Assembly: GCF_009877425.1 (NCBI RefSeq)
Contig: NZ_WXEY01000022.1
Span: 1 to 57,012 of the forward strand
DNA length: 57,012 nt
Source of the DNA: Heliomicrobium undosum
GTDB taxonomy: Bacteria > Bacillota > Desulfitobacteriia > Heliobacteriales > Heliobacteriaceae
Reading direction: 5' to 3'
Shown: piece after piece, positions 7,593 through 17,836 of the stretch
How positions within the stretch are numbered: position 1 is the first letter of the stretch
Layout of the letters: each line of letters begins with the position of its first letter
Program-made: the position numbers and the translations under genes
The notes under the pieces: generated by a model
Told to the model about the DNA's origin: nothing
What the model saw: the letters and a program-made list of their open reading frames with translations, nothing else
Database searches by the model: none

Positions 7593-8993
7593 GTGGATCA
7601 ACGCGGCGTGGTGCTGGAGATTGAGGGGGATGAGGCGATTGTCCTCACCCCCAGCGGCGAATTCCGGCGCCAGCGCATTTCCCATCCCAAGCCGGAGATT
7701 GGCGATGAAATCCCCCTGTCTTCGGGAAAGAAGAATCATGTTCACACAAAGGGGCGGTGGTCCAGCGCGCCCTGGCACTGGATGACGACAGCTGTCGCCG
7801 CTGCAGTGCTTCTAATGGTCAACCTGACTGGTTTCGGCGGGCTTGGCAGTCAGCCCCTTCAGGAACCTGCCACAGACGGTGAGGCAGGCGCCGTCCTCCT
7901 TGTGACGGATCAAGCGCCGCCGCAAGGACTGGCCGTCAAGTTCGTCACTGTCGACATCAACCCGTCCATTGAACTGGCATTGAATGAAGAAAACAGGGTT
8001 ATCGTCTCCCGTCCCCTCAATGATGACGGAAAAAAACTGCTCCAGGCGGAAACGCTGGACGGGCTTGACGCGGAAGAAGCGGTTTCCCGGATCACCAATG
8101 AGGCGATCCAGCAGGGGTTCCTGTCTCCTTCTCGCGATAACGCTGTAGTCATCGCCGTCGCCGGAGAGGATCGTCCCGTTGAAGGGAAGGGCAGCCTGGA
8201 ATCCCGGTTGCGTGATTCGACGCTGCGCCTGCTGCCGCAAGACACGTCATCAACCAAGCGGGTTCAGGTCGTCCGGGCGCCTGCCGACGCCAGGGAAAAA
8301 GCGAGGCAAATCGGTTTGTCTGTCGGCAAGTACGCTGTTTTCTTGGAAGCCCTCGATCGCGGGCTGGATGTGCAAGCAGCCGATTTGAAAAAGGCGTCCA
8401 TCACCAATGTCATTGCTGCTGCCGGCGGGGATCCCCTGGATGTCCTGCAAGGCGCTGCCGTGGAACAGGACCTGGCAGGCAAGGAGGCAAGGCATCAGGA
8501 ACGTCTCAAGGAAGCCCTTCAGGAAGAGGCCGAGAGTGCAACGACCGGTGTCAGCGTGAATTTACCGCCGGCCCCATCATTGCCAGGCGCTTCTCAATCC
8601 GCCCCCATCGCCGCTGGAGCGAAGACGCCCGAAGAGACTGCGCCTTCGAGTGAGCCGGCGATTGAACCCCCGACTGAAACTCCAGTCGACTCCCCGATTG
8701 ATCCCCCAGCTAACCTCCCGAGTGAACCTCCGTCTGCCCCCCCGGCTGAACTTCCAGTTGATCCTTATAACACCCATTTGCCCGAAGTTACTGCTCCCGA
8801 GCCTGGCGCTCCCCTTTCTGGCCCCGAATCAAGTCCTGGGCAAACCGATCAGGCGCACCAGGCCGGAATGTCCGGTCTTCCACCGGAAGAGTCCACTGCG
8901 CCTCCCCCTGTTCCCGATGATAAGCCTCCAGAATTTTCGGGGGTTGCAGGTTCTCGGGAAACGCATCAACAAATAAAGAGAAAAGTCATGTAG
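7593..8993 (+). CDS. rsgI: RsgI-like membrane anti-sigma factor
   Basis: A 466-residue protein. Residues 1-50 form the cytoplasmic RsgI N-terminal domain (MDQRGVVLEIEGDEAIVLTP) that binds SigI. One membrane helix follows (about 65-85). The extracytoplasmic core (about 110-310) contains VDINPSIELALN, the conserved site associated with self-cleavage in RsgI proteins. The C-terminus (about 330-455) is almost pure Pro/Glu/Ser/Asp repeats. It is 77 bases after sigI. Instead of a carbohydrate-binding module, as in Clostridium thermocellum, it ends in a wall-spanning proline-rich stalk. GTG start. Confidence 0.87.
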   Translation: MDQRGVVLEIEGDEAIVLTPSGEFRRQRISHPKPEIGDEIPLSSGKKNHVHTKGRWSSAPWHWMTTAVAAAVLLMVNLTGFGGLGSQPLQEPATDGEAGAVLLVTDQAPPQGLAVKFVTVDINPSIELALNEENRVIVSRPLNDDGKKLLQAETLDGLDAEEAVSRITNEAIQQGFLSPSRDNAVVIAVAGEDRPVEGKGSLESRLRDSTLRLLPQDTSSTKRVQVVRAPADAREKARQIGLSVGKYAVFLEALDRGLDVQAADLKKASITNVIAAAGGDPLDVLQGAAVEQDLAGKEARHQERLKEALQEEAESATTGVSVNLPPAPSLPGASQSAPIAAGAKTPEETAPSSEPAIEPPTETPVDSPIDPPANLPSEPPSAPPAELPVDPYNTHLPEVTAPEPGAPLSGPESSPGQTDQAHQAGMSGLPPEESTAPPPVPDDKPPEFSGVAGSRETHQQIKRKVM

Positions 8994-9033
8994 GTTCCCC
9001 ATCGTTTCCAAAATGGCCAATTATTCCATTGGA

Positions 9034-9069
9034 AGGACTGCTGAGCGATTCGGCAGTTCTTTCTTTTTT
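9034..9069 (+). terminator. Terminator after rsgI
   Basis: An 11-bp stem (AGGACTGCTGA with TTCGGCAGTTCT, two G-U pairs) and a 5-base loop are followed by TTCTTTTTT. Confidence 0.85.
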
Positions 9070-9155
9070 GATGAAAAAGGCGGGCGGACAGGAAAGTGCC
9101 GCCAATTTGTCGAAAGCAAAGGAGGGTGATTCTGCCGAAAGGAGACCAGTGACGA

Positions 9156-10570
9156 ATGAGCGTCAACAAAAGAACAGCATTGGCGATACTTCTGGCCCTT
9201 TTTTCCGTTTTCTCCCTGTCAACCGGCCTAGGTCCCGCCGTCGCAGCCGACAGGGAGGACAGGTTCGAACTCCGCGTGCTGATCGATCAGCGCTCTTCCG
9301 TCGATATCAGAGTGTTGTCCGGTACATATCAGTGGTATGATGAGGACTTGAAAACCCAGGTGGAAACCGTCTCTCCCTCCGATGGATGGCGCGCTTCCGC
9401 TGCCGGCTCGACCGTCCGATTGGAGAAAAACGGCCGTTCGCTGGCCAAGGCCTATGGCGGTCCCTTGTTGCTTCAAGCCATGGGCGCCGGCGAGAATAAG
9501 ATCGAAGTGAACGGTAAAAAATACCGGGGTAGTTTGCGTCTCTATCACCTCCGCTCCCAGGGCGCCAACAGCATGGCGCTGATCAATGTAATCGATGTGG
9601 AATCCTATCTCTGCGGCGTGGTCGGGCAGGAAATCGGAATGAACGCCCCGGAAGAGGCGATGAAGGCCCAGGCTGTTGTCTCTCGCACCTACGCCTTGCA
9701 GCAGCGGGAGCGTCGAAGGCAGACCGGCGAGTATTACGACCTGCGCGCCGACCAGGGGAGCCAGGTGTATAAGGGTGTCGATGGAGAACAGGCAAATGTC
9801 CTCAAGGCTGTTGATGACACGCGCGGACAGGTGATCACCTTCGATGGAACCATCATTGAAGCCGTTTTTCATTCCAACAGCGGAGGGTATACGGAAGACG
9901 CCCGCTTGGTCTGGAACAGCGACGTGCCTTACCTGCGCGGCGTCCCTGCTCCGGAAGACCGGTATGCCGAAGAGTGGGGCGGAACAGCGGCGCTCGCCTA
10001 CCACTGGCGGAAAAACCTCACGCCGGCCGAGATTGCCCGGAAGACCCAATCCCTGACCGGGAGGGATCCGGGAGAGGTTCAGCGCTTGCGCATCGTTGAG
10101 ACAAGCCGCTCCGGCCGTGTAACCCGCCTGGAGGTCGTGGGAACGCGAGGAACCATCTCAATCGACCGGACGAAAGTTCGCCAACTGTTGGATACGCCGT
10201 CCACCAAGTTTACCCTCGCCGATGACAGTGGCAACTATGTAGCCCTGGGCTACGGCGCCGAAGGCATGAAAAAGAACGCCCTCCCCGCAGGCGGGACCTA
10301 CGCGATCAACTCGTCGGGAGTGGCGGCGGTGAGTGGTGACTTTTATGTCATCACCCCTGATGGAATCGGTCCGGCGCCCAAAGCGCAGTCGACGACGGCT
10401 GCGGGGACCATTGTCATCGACGGTTACGGTTACGGTCATGGCGTGGGCATGAGCCAGTGGGGCGCCATGGGGCTGGCCCGCAACGGCAAAAGATACACGG
10501 AAATCATCGAGCATTATTACAACGCTGATCGCCGCGACGGAAGGCTGCTGATCACAAGCAACTGGGGGAA

Positions 10571-10574
<4 letters not shown>
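9156..10574 (+). CDS. SpoIID/LytB domain protein
   Basis: A 472-residue secreted protein with an N-terminal signal sequence (about residues 5-30, ending AVAA). The core SpoIID fold has [47 protein letters not shown] and the closing [19 protein letters not shown]. SpoIID is a lytic transglycosylase acting on glycan strands without stem peptides during engulfment. The length exceeds the classical 340, due to an inserted beta-rich segment after residue 340. Its stop overlaps queA. It could be the SpoIID orthologue or a vegetative LytB-like paralogue. Confidence 0.9.
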
Positions 10575-12755
<2,181 letters not shown>

Positions 12756-12831
12756 GTCACGAACAAAAAGGCGTCAAAACCCCTGGAAGCATGGTTATCT
12801 AAGAACATCCTAGGAAGGAGGGTTTGCCGCC

Positions 12832-13098
12832 ATGATGGATTCGTCGCTCCTGCTGGTCTACCTGGCAGCCATGTTCGGCCTCTTCTACTACCTCTTCATC
12901 CGTCCCCAGAAGAAGGCGCAAAAAGAACACAAGGAAATGATCGACAAGCTGAGGGTGCATGAAAGAGTCTTGACCGCAGCCGGCATCTACGGCGTCATCA
13001 CGGAAGTGGGCGAAGATACGGTCACCGTGAAGATCGCCGAAGGTGTTCAGGTCGATTTTGCCAAGACAGCCATCCTGCGTGTCGTGGATAATAATTGA
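12832..13098 (+). CDS. yajC: Preprotein translocase subunit YajC
   Basis: An 88-residue protein with an N-terminal membrane helix (about 5-22) followed by the family motif FIRPQKKAQKEHKEM and a small soluble domain (ERVLTAAGIYGVITEVGEDTVTV). YajC associates with SecDF, which is encoded about 1.2 kb downstream, and the queA-tgt-yajC-secDF order is conserved. An AAGGAGGG ribosome site precedes it. Confidence 0.95.
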   Translation: MMDSSLLLVYLAAMFGLFYYLFIRPQKKAQKEHKEMIDKLRVHERVLTAAGIYGVITEVGEDTVTVKIAEGVQVDFAKTAILRVVDNN

Positions 13099-13113
13099 AA
13101 TAATTCCTCGCCT

Positions 13114-13142
13114 TTGACAAATTACTGCAAAAAGTTTACATT
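13114..13142 (+). promoter_or_regulatory. Sigma-A promoter before the Spo0E-like gene
   Basis: Perfect TTGACA (13114-13119), a 17-base spacer and TACATT (13137-13142) give a roughly 100-base leader before the start at 13248. Confidence 0.75.
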
Positions 13143-13247
13143 ATTAACAGGAATTCTGGAATCTAGGTCGAATATGGATCGACAGAAAAGGAATCCGTTA
13201 TTATGTGACTGTTTTGCAGTGTTGATCTGTCGAAGGGAGGAGGAAAC

Positions 13248-13448
13248 ATGGACACTTCGGTGCTTTTGCGCCGAATTCAGCGTAAGCGCAAGGAATTGGA
13301 TCGATTGGCCCGAAAATTCGATAGCCGCAACCTGACGAGTGGTGATGTGTATCGAAAGTCCTGCGAACTCGACCGGCTGATTGTCGAATACATGCGCACC
13401 AACCGTCAGTTGGAACTCGATTTTCCGGATTTTCTTCCTGGCCGCTGA
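13248..13448 (+). CDS. Spo0E-like aspartyl-phosphate phosphatase
   Basis: A 66-residue helical-hairpin protein with the family signature SCELDRLIVEYM (consensus SxELDxLI). Spo0E-type proteins dephosphorylate the sporulation regulator Spo0A, delaying spore formation. Strong GGGAGGAGG ribosome site. It has its own consensus promoter and terminator, so it is a single-gene unit set between yajC and secD. Confidence 0.85.
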   Translation: MDTSVLLRRIQRKRKELDRLARKFDSRNLTSGDVYRKSCELDRLIVEYMRTNRQLELDFPDFLPGR

Positions 13449-13471
13449 GCAAACTACTCAGCGGCTTATTT
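13441..13471 (+). terminator. Terminator of the Spo0E-like gene
   Basis: A 9-bp GC-rich stem (GCCGCTGAG with CTCAGCGGC, 7-base loop) is followed by TTATTTT. The stem begins inside the last codons of the gene. Confidence 0.85.
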
Positions 13472-13518
13472 TACGTCCTTCCCCCAAGGGGAAGGCGAAT
13501 GTCAAGAGGGAGATATCC

Positions 13519-14175
13519 ATGACAGTCGACATCCAGGCGATTCGAGAAAATCCTGAAGTCAGGGCTTACATCGAAAAAGGCGATGAGCGCCTCAGCGTGC
13601 TCGGATTCACCGAACATGGTTTGCGACACTCCGCTCATGTGAGCGCCCAGGCGGAAGAGATCCTTTCCCACCTGAACTACCCGCAACGGTTTGCCGAACT
13701 GGCGGCCATCGCCGGCTACATGCACGACATCGGCAACGCCGTCAGCCGGGACAGCCACGCCCAGATCGGCGCCTTGCTGGCCCGCAGCATCCTGCGGGAC
13801 ATGAAGATGGACTTTCGGGAAATCGCTGAAGTGATGGCTGCCATCGGCAACCATGACGAGACGGTGGGACAGGTGATGAACGTCGCAGGCGCCGCCCTCA
13901 TCCTGGCCGACAAGAGCGACGTCCACTACCGCCGGGTCCGGAATAAGGAACGTGTCGCTTTTGATATCCATGATCGCGTCAACTACGCCGTCCGGGATTC
14001 AAAACTCGTCCTGGAGGGGGCAGATATCTCCTTGACCCTGAGAACAGACCCTGACATCAGCCCTGTCCTCGACTACTTCGAGATTTTCTTGCCGCGGATG
14101 GTCATGTGCCGGCGGGCAGCGGCTTTCTTGAACTGCCGCTTTCACTTAATCATCAATGATGCAAAGATGCTCTAG
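13519..14175 (+). CDS. HD domain-containing metal-dependent phosphohydrolase
   Basis: A 218-residue protein with the HD signature: His in GLRHSAHV, YMHDIGNAV, and a further His/Asp in GNHDET and LADKSDVH. HD proteins hydrolyse phosphate esters of nucleotides using one or two divalent metals. The substrate is not predictable. ATG at 13519 follows AAGAGGGAG; the frame is open upstream without a ribosome site. It is commonly found near secD in Clostridia, but a functional link is unknown. Confidence 0.8.
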   Translation: MTVDIQAIRENPEVRAYIEKGDERLSVLGFTEHGLRHSAHVSAQAEEILSHLNYPQRFAELAAIAGYMHDIGNAVSRDSHAQIGALLARSILRDMKMDFREIAEVMAAIGNHDETVGQVMNVAGAALILADKSDVHYRRVRNKERVAFDIHDRVNYAVRDSKLVLEGADISLTLRTDPDISPVLDYFEIFLPRMVMCRRAAAFLNCRFHLIINDAKML

Positions 14176-14203
14176 TTAATTTTTGTAACCCTAGCGCTTC
14201 CGT

Positions 14204-14233
14204 TTGACATTCTTTGAGATTTGGGAGTATAAT
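14204..14233 (+). promoter_or_regulatory. Sigma-A promoter of secDF
   Basis: Perfect TTGACA (14204-14209) and perfect TATAAT (14228-14233) with an 18-base spacer lie 75 bases before secD. This should be a strong housekeeping promoter. Confidence 0.85.
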
Positions 14234-14308
14234 TCGAATTGTTTCGTATTCCCTGGCAATCATCCGTAGAAAAAAAGCAAACCTTTGCAAGGAGGCAGCG
14301 GGCAAAAA

Positions 14309-15517
14309 ATGAATGCACGCAAACTGCTCCAACTGGTGGCCCTGATTTTGGTTGTGGCCATCGCTGCCGCGCTCAGTTACAACCCGATTGTGAAGAACAC
14401 GAAGCTCGGGTTGGACCTGCAAGGCGGTCTACATGTGGTCCTTCAGGCGGTAGAGACGCCGGACCACAAGGTAACCCAGGAAGAGATGCAGCAGGTTCAT
14501 GCGATCATGGAGCAACGGATCAATGGCTTGGGTGTCGCCGAACCGTTGATCCAGTTGGAAGGCGCCAATCGCCTGATCATTGAACTCGCAGGGATCCAGG
14601 ATCCCGATAAAGCCGTCGACCTGATCGGCAAAACGGCCGTGTTGACCTTTCGGACAGCCGACGGTCAAACAGTCATTGAGGGCAAGGACCTCAAAGAAGC
14701 GAAAGAGGCCTTGGAACCGGGAAGCAAAATGGCCACTGTTCAGCTGACCCTCAACAGCGAAGGCGCCAAGAAGTTCGCTGATGTCACCCGCGTAAACGTG
14801 GGCAAACCGATCGGAATCTATCTCGACGAAGACCTCCTGCAAAACCCAACTGTTACTGAAGCGATTACAGGCGGACAAGCCCGCATCACCGGCTACGGGT
14901 CGTTGGAAGACGCGCGACGCATCGCCCTGCTCCTAAATTCGGGCGCCCTGCCCGTCAAGATGGAGATGGTCGAAAAGCGCACCGTCGGTCCCACCCTGGG
15001 CGCTGAAAGCTTGGAGAAGAGCAAGGCAGCAGCCATGATCGGCGTCGGTCTCATCTTCGCCTTTATGTTCCTGTACTATCGCGTTCCCGGCTTTGTGGCC
15101 ATCGTGTCCCTGATCCTCTACTCGGTGATCGTCATCGGCATCCTAACTATGCTGAACGCCACATGGACGTTGCCAGGCATCGCCGGTTTTCTCCTGTCCC
15201 TTGGCGTAGCCGTTGATGCTAACGTGATTATTTACGAGCGGCTGAAAGAGGAGCTTCGGGACGGCAAAACCTTGCGCACGGCCATTGAAGACGGCTTCCA
15301 GCGCGCCTTCACCACCATTCTTGATTCCAACGTGACTACCCTGATCTCCATCGCCATCCTCTACTATCTTGGCACCGGTCCCCTTCGCGGCTTTGCCGTC
15401 ACCCTGGGCATCGGTATCCTCACCAGCATGTTCACGGCGCTTAGCTTCACCCGGGTGCTGTTGCGTTCTGCTGGCGGAAGCGGCCTCTTCAACAACAAAA
15501 AACTCTACGGAGCCTGA
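14309..15517 (+). CDS. secD: Protein translocase subunit SecD
   Basis: A 402-residue RND-family membrane protein that uses the proton gradient to pull secreted proteins out of SecYEG. It has an N-terminal helix, the periplasm-type P1 region with GLDLQGGLHVVLQ, and a C-terminal bundle (about residues 235-400) with AGFLLSLGVAVDANVIIYERLKEE and LRGFAVTLGIGILTSMFTA. ATG 14309 is chosen; AAGGAGG lies 13 bases upstream, slightly far. It is followed by secF 18 bases later. Confidence 0.96.
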   Translation: MNARKLLQLVALILVVAIAAALSYNPIVKNTKLGLDLQGGLHVVLQAVETPDHKVTQEEMQQVHAIMEQRINGLGVAEPLIQLEGANRLIIELAGIQDPDKAVDLIGKTAVLTFRTADGQTVIEGKDLKEAKEALEPGSKMATVQLTLNSEGAKKFADVTRVNVGKPIGIYLDEDLLQNPTVTEAITGGQARITGYGSLEDARRIALLLNSGALPVKMEMVEKRTVGPTLGAESLEKSKAAAMIGVGLIFAFMFLYYRVPGFVAIVSLILYSVIVIGILTMLNATWTLPGIAGFLLSLGVAVDANVIIYERLKEELRDGKTLRTAIEDGFQRAFTTILDSNVTTLISIAILYYLGTGPLRGFAVTLGIGILTSMFTALSFTRVLLRSAGGSGLFNNKKLYGA

Positions 15518-15535
15518 TAGGAGGGAGACCCGGAC

Positions 15536-16414
15536 ATGGAAATCATCGGTCGCCGCAAAATCTGGTACGCCCTATCCCTGCTGATCCTGATCCCTGGGTT
15601 GATCTCCCTGATGCTCCAAGGGTTGAACCTCGGGATCGATTTCAAAGGCGGTTCCATGCTGCAAATGCAATTTGAAAAAGCAGTCACCGTCGAACAGGTC
15701 CGCGCCGTTCTGGACAAGGCGGAAATCGCTTCCGCTTCCATCCAGTTGGCAGAAGGGAACAATGTCATCGTCCGGACGCATACGATGGAACAAGGTAAAC
15801 GGAACGAACTGGTCAGTTCGATGAAAGCCCAACTGGGTAATTTGACGGTTGAACGGGACGAAAACGTGGGTCCCATCATCGGCAAGGAACTGACCCGCAA
15901 CGCCCTGCTGGCTTTGTTGCTCGCTATCATCGGCATGGTCGCCTATATCTCTGTCCGCTTTGAATTTAAATTCGCTATCGCCGCCATCATCGCACTGCTC
16001 CATGACATCATGGTGGTGACAGGCCTCTTCTCCATCTTCCAAATCGAAGTGGATAGTTCCTTTGTGGCTGCCATCCTCACCGTCTTCGGTTACTCCATCA
16101 ATGACACCATCGTCATCTTTGACCGCATCCGGGAGAACCTGCGCAAGAAGAAAAAAGACGAGAACCTGGACGCCCTTGTCAACCGCTCTGTAAAAGAAAC
16201 GTTGACCCGTTCCATCAACACGGTCCTCACCGTTGTCTTTGTGCTCGTAGCCCTGCTCTTCTGGGGCGGCGATACGACCAAGGTCTTCACCCTGGCCATG
16301 TTGCTCGGCGTGATCGCCGGCGCCTATTCGTCCATCTTCAACGCCAGCCCTATCTGGTATGATCTGAAGCATTGGGAACGGGCGCAGCGGCGGGCGAAAG
16401 CGAAAGCGGCGTAA
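15536..16414 (+). CDS. secF: Protein translocase subunit SecF
   Basis: A 292-residue partner of SecD. Six membrane helices are arranged around the conserved LGIDFKGGSMLQ, FGYSINDTIVIFDRIRENLR and RSINTVLTV. It forms SecDF with YajC. A GGAGGGAG ribosome site precedes the ATG, and the gene ends the operon at the hairpin downstream. Confidence 0.97.
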   Translation: MEIIGRRKIWYALSLLILIPGLISLMLQGLNLGIDFKGGSMLQMQFEKAVTVEQVRAVLDKAEIASASIQLAEGNNVIVRTHTMEQGKRNELVSSMKAQLGNLTVERDENVGPIIGKELTRNALLALLLAIIGMVAYISVRFEFKFAIAAIIALLHDIMVVTGLFSIFQIEVDSSFVAAILTVFGYSINDTIVIFDRIRENLRKKKKDENLDALVNRSVKETLTRSINTVLTVVFVLVALLFWGGDTTKVFTLAMLLGVIAGAYSSIFNASPIWYDLKHWERAQRRAKAKAA

Positions 16415-16502
16415 AAACCGCGGCGGCGCATCGTTCTTTGCCTATCATCAGCGCTAAATCCTAGAAAATCGCGATACGCCGGAAGTCATGAAGAGATTCT
16501 GA

Positions 16503-16535
16503 AAAGCACTCCAGGCAACTGGGGTGCTTTCTGCT
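16503..16535 (+). terminator. Terminator after secF
   Basis: A 12-bp stem (AAAGCACTCCAG with CTGGGGTGCTTT, GCAA loop) is followed by an imperfect T-rich tract. Confidence 0.7.
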
Positions 16536-16619
16536 TGCGCAAACTGTGCTACAATAGGTGACGGGAGTGTTTTCGGCTTCCGATTGTTGAAAGGACTGGA
16601 GAAAAAGGGGAATGGGATC

Positions 16620-17522
16620 GTGGATGAGCGACTGCGGGTAGCGCAGTTATCGGTCTTTTCCAATTCATTGCTGGTCATCGGCAAGCTTGCCGTCGGCTGG
16701 CTGATCGGTTCTGTCAGCGTCATCTCCGAAGGGATTCACTCGGGGATTGACTTAGTGGCGGCGCTGATCGCCTTTTTCAGCGTTCGGGAAGCCAGTCGTC
16801 CCGCCGACGACAGCCACCAGTTCGGACACGGCAAAATCGAAAACGTGGCGGGGACCATCGAAGCGCTGTTGATCTTCGTGGCCGCCATCTGGATCATCTA
16901 CGAGGCGGTTGAGAAGCTCAGCAATGGGGGAACGGCCCCTGAGGCGGGCTGGGGTGTGCTGATCATGGCCATCTCTGCCGGCGTCAACTACTATGTGTCT
17001 TCGCGGCTGATGGCGGTAGCGCGCAAGACCGACTCGGTCGCCCTGGAAGCAGACGCGCTGCACCTGCGCACCGATGTGTACACCTCGCTGGGCGTCCTGG
17101 TCGGCCTCATCTTGCTCAAGCTGACCGGCTGGTGGATCCTCGACCCGCTGGTGGCCATCGGGGTGGCGCTTCTGATCATCAAAGCGTCCTGGGACCTGCT
17201 GCAAGAGGCCTTTATGCCGCTCTTGGACCAGCGGCTTCCCGAAGAGGAAGAGAGCCAGATTCAGGAGCGGATCCAGCGCCATGCTGAGAAGTATGTCAAC
17301 GTCCATGCCATCCGCACACGCCGTTCCGGCGCTGAGCGCCACATCGACATGCACATGGTCTTTTGCAAACAGACATCGATTCAGGAGACCCATGAGATCT
17401 CCGACCGGGTGGAGGCAGAAATCCAGGAAATCTTCCCCCGGAGCACCGTCCTCGTCCACCAGGAACCATGCGATGAACGTTGTGGCGAGTGCCAGTTTGC
17501 TCACAAACGAGGGAAACAATGA
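16620..17522 (+). CDS. Cation diffusion facilitator transporter
   Basis: A 300-residue CDF-family metal/proton antiporter. Six membrane helices occupy residues about 10-200. Metal-site residues appear in SEGIHSGIDLVAAL and in ALEADALHLRTDVYTSLGV, and HQFGHGKIENVAGTIEAL is a family hallmark. The cytoplasmic C-terminal domain has HIDMHMVF and a Cys-rich tail (CDERCGEC) that could bind metal. GTG 16620 follows AAAAAGGGG. The substrate is likely zinc, manganese or ferrous iron; not resolvable here. Confidence 0.9.
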   Translation: MDERLRVAQLSVFSNSLLVIGKLAVGWLIGSVSVISEGIHSGIDLVAALIAFFSVREASRPADDSHQFGHGKIENVAGTIEALLIFVAAIWIIYEAVEKLSNGGTAPEAGWGVLIMAISAGVNYYVSSRLMAVARKTDSVALEADALHLRTDVYTSLGVLVGLILLKLTGWWILDPLVAIGVALLIIKASWDLLQEAFMPLLDQRLPEEEESQIQERIQRHAEKYVNVHAIRTRRSGAERHIDMHMVFCKQTSIQETHEISDRVEAEIQEIFPRSTVLVHQEPCDERCGECQFAHKRGKQ

Positions 17523-17526
17523 TCCA

Positions 17527-17552
17527 CCCCCCCGGGATCCCGGGGGTTTTCT
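17527..17552 (+). terminator. Terminator after the CDF gene
   Basis: A GC-only palindrome (CCCCGGGATCCCGGGG core) is followed by TTTTCT, six bases after the stop codon. Confidence 0.75.
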
Positions 17553-17836
17553 GCTATACCCGGCGAGACCGCCTATGATTCGCTACGATATCCGCAGGTT
17601 ATCTGCCGCTATCGCAGGGATCATTTTTATACCGACGGAACGCGATTTTCATTCATGAGAATAGTGTATAGTAAAATCTGGAACAATGAAGGCAACCTTT
17701 CGCGATAGAAGAGGATTTCGATTCCTTTTGGAGGATTTCCGCAGCGCGAAGAGAAAATAGTAATGTCTTTGCCCTTTTTTGCGTTTTTCGAAGAAATCAT
17801 AGACTTGCCGTTAAGGCCTTCCCGGGAGGTGAGCAG

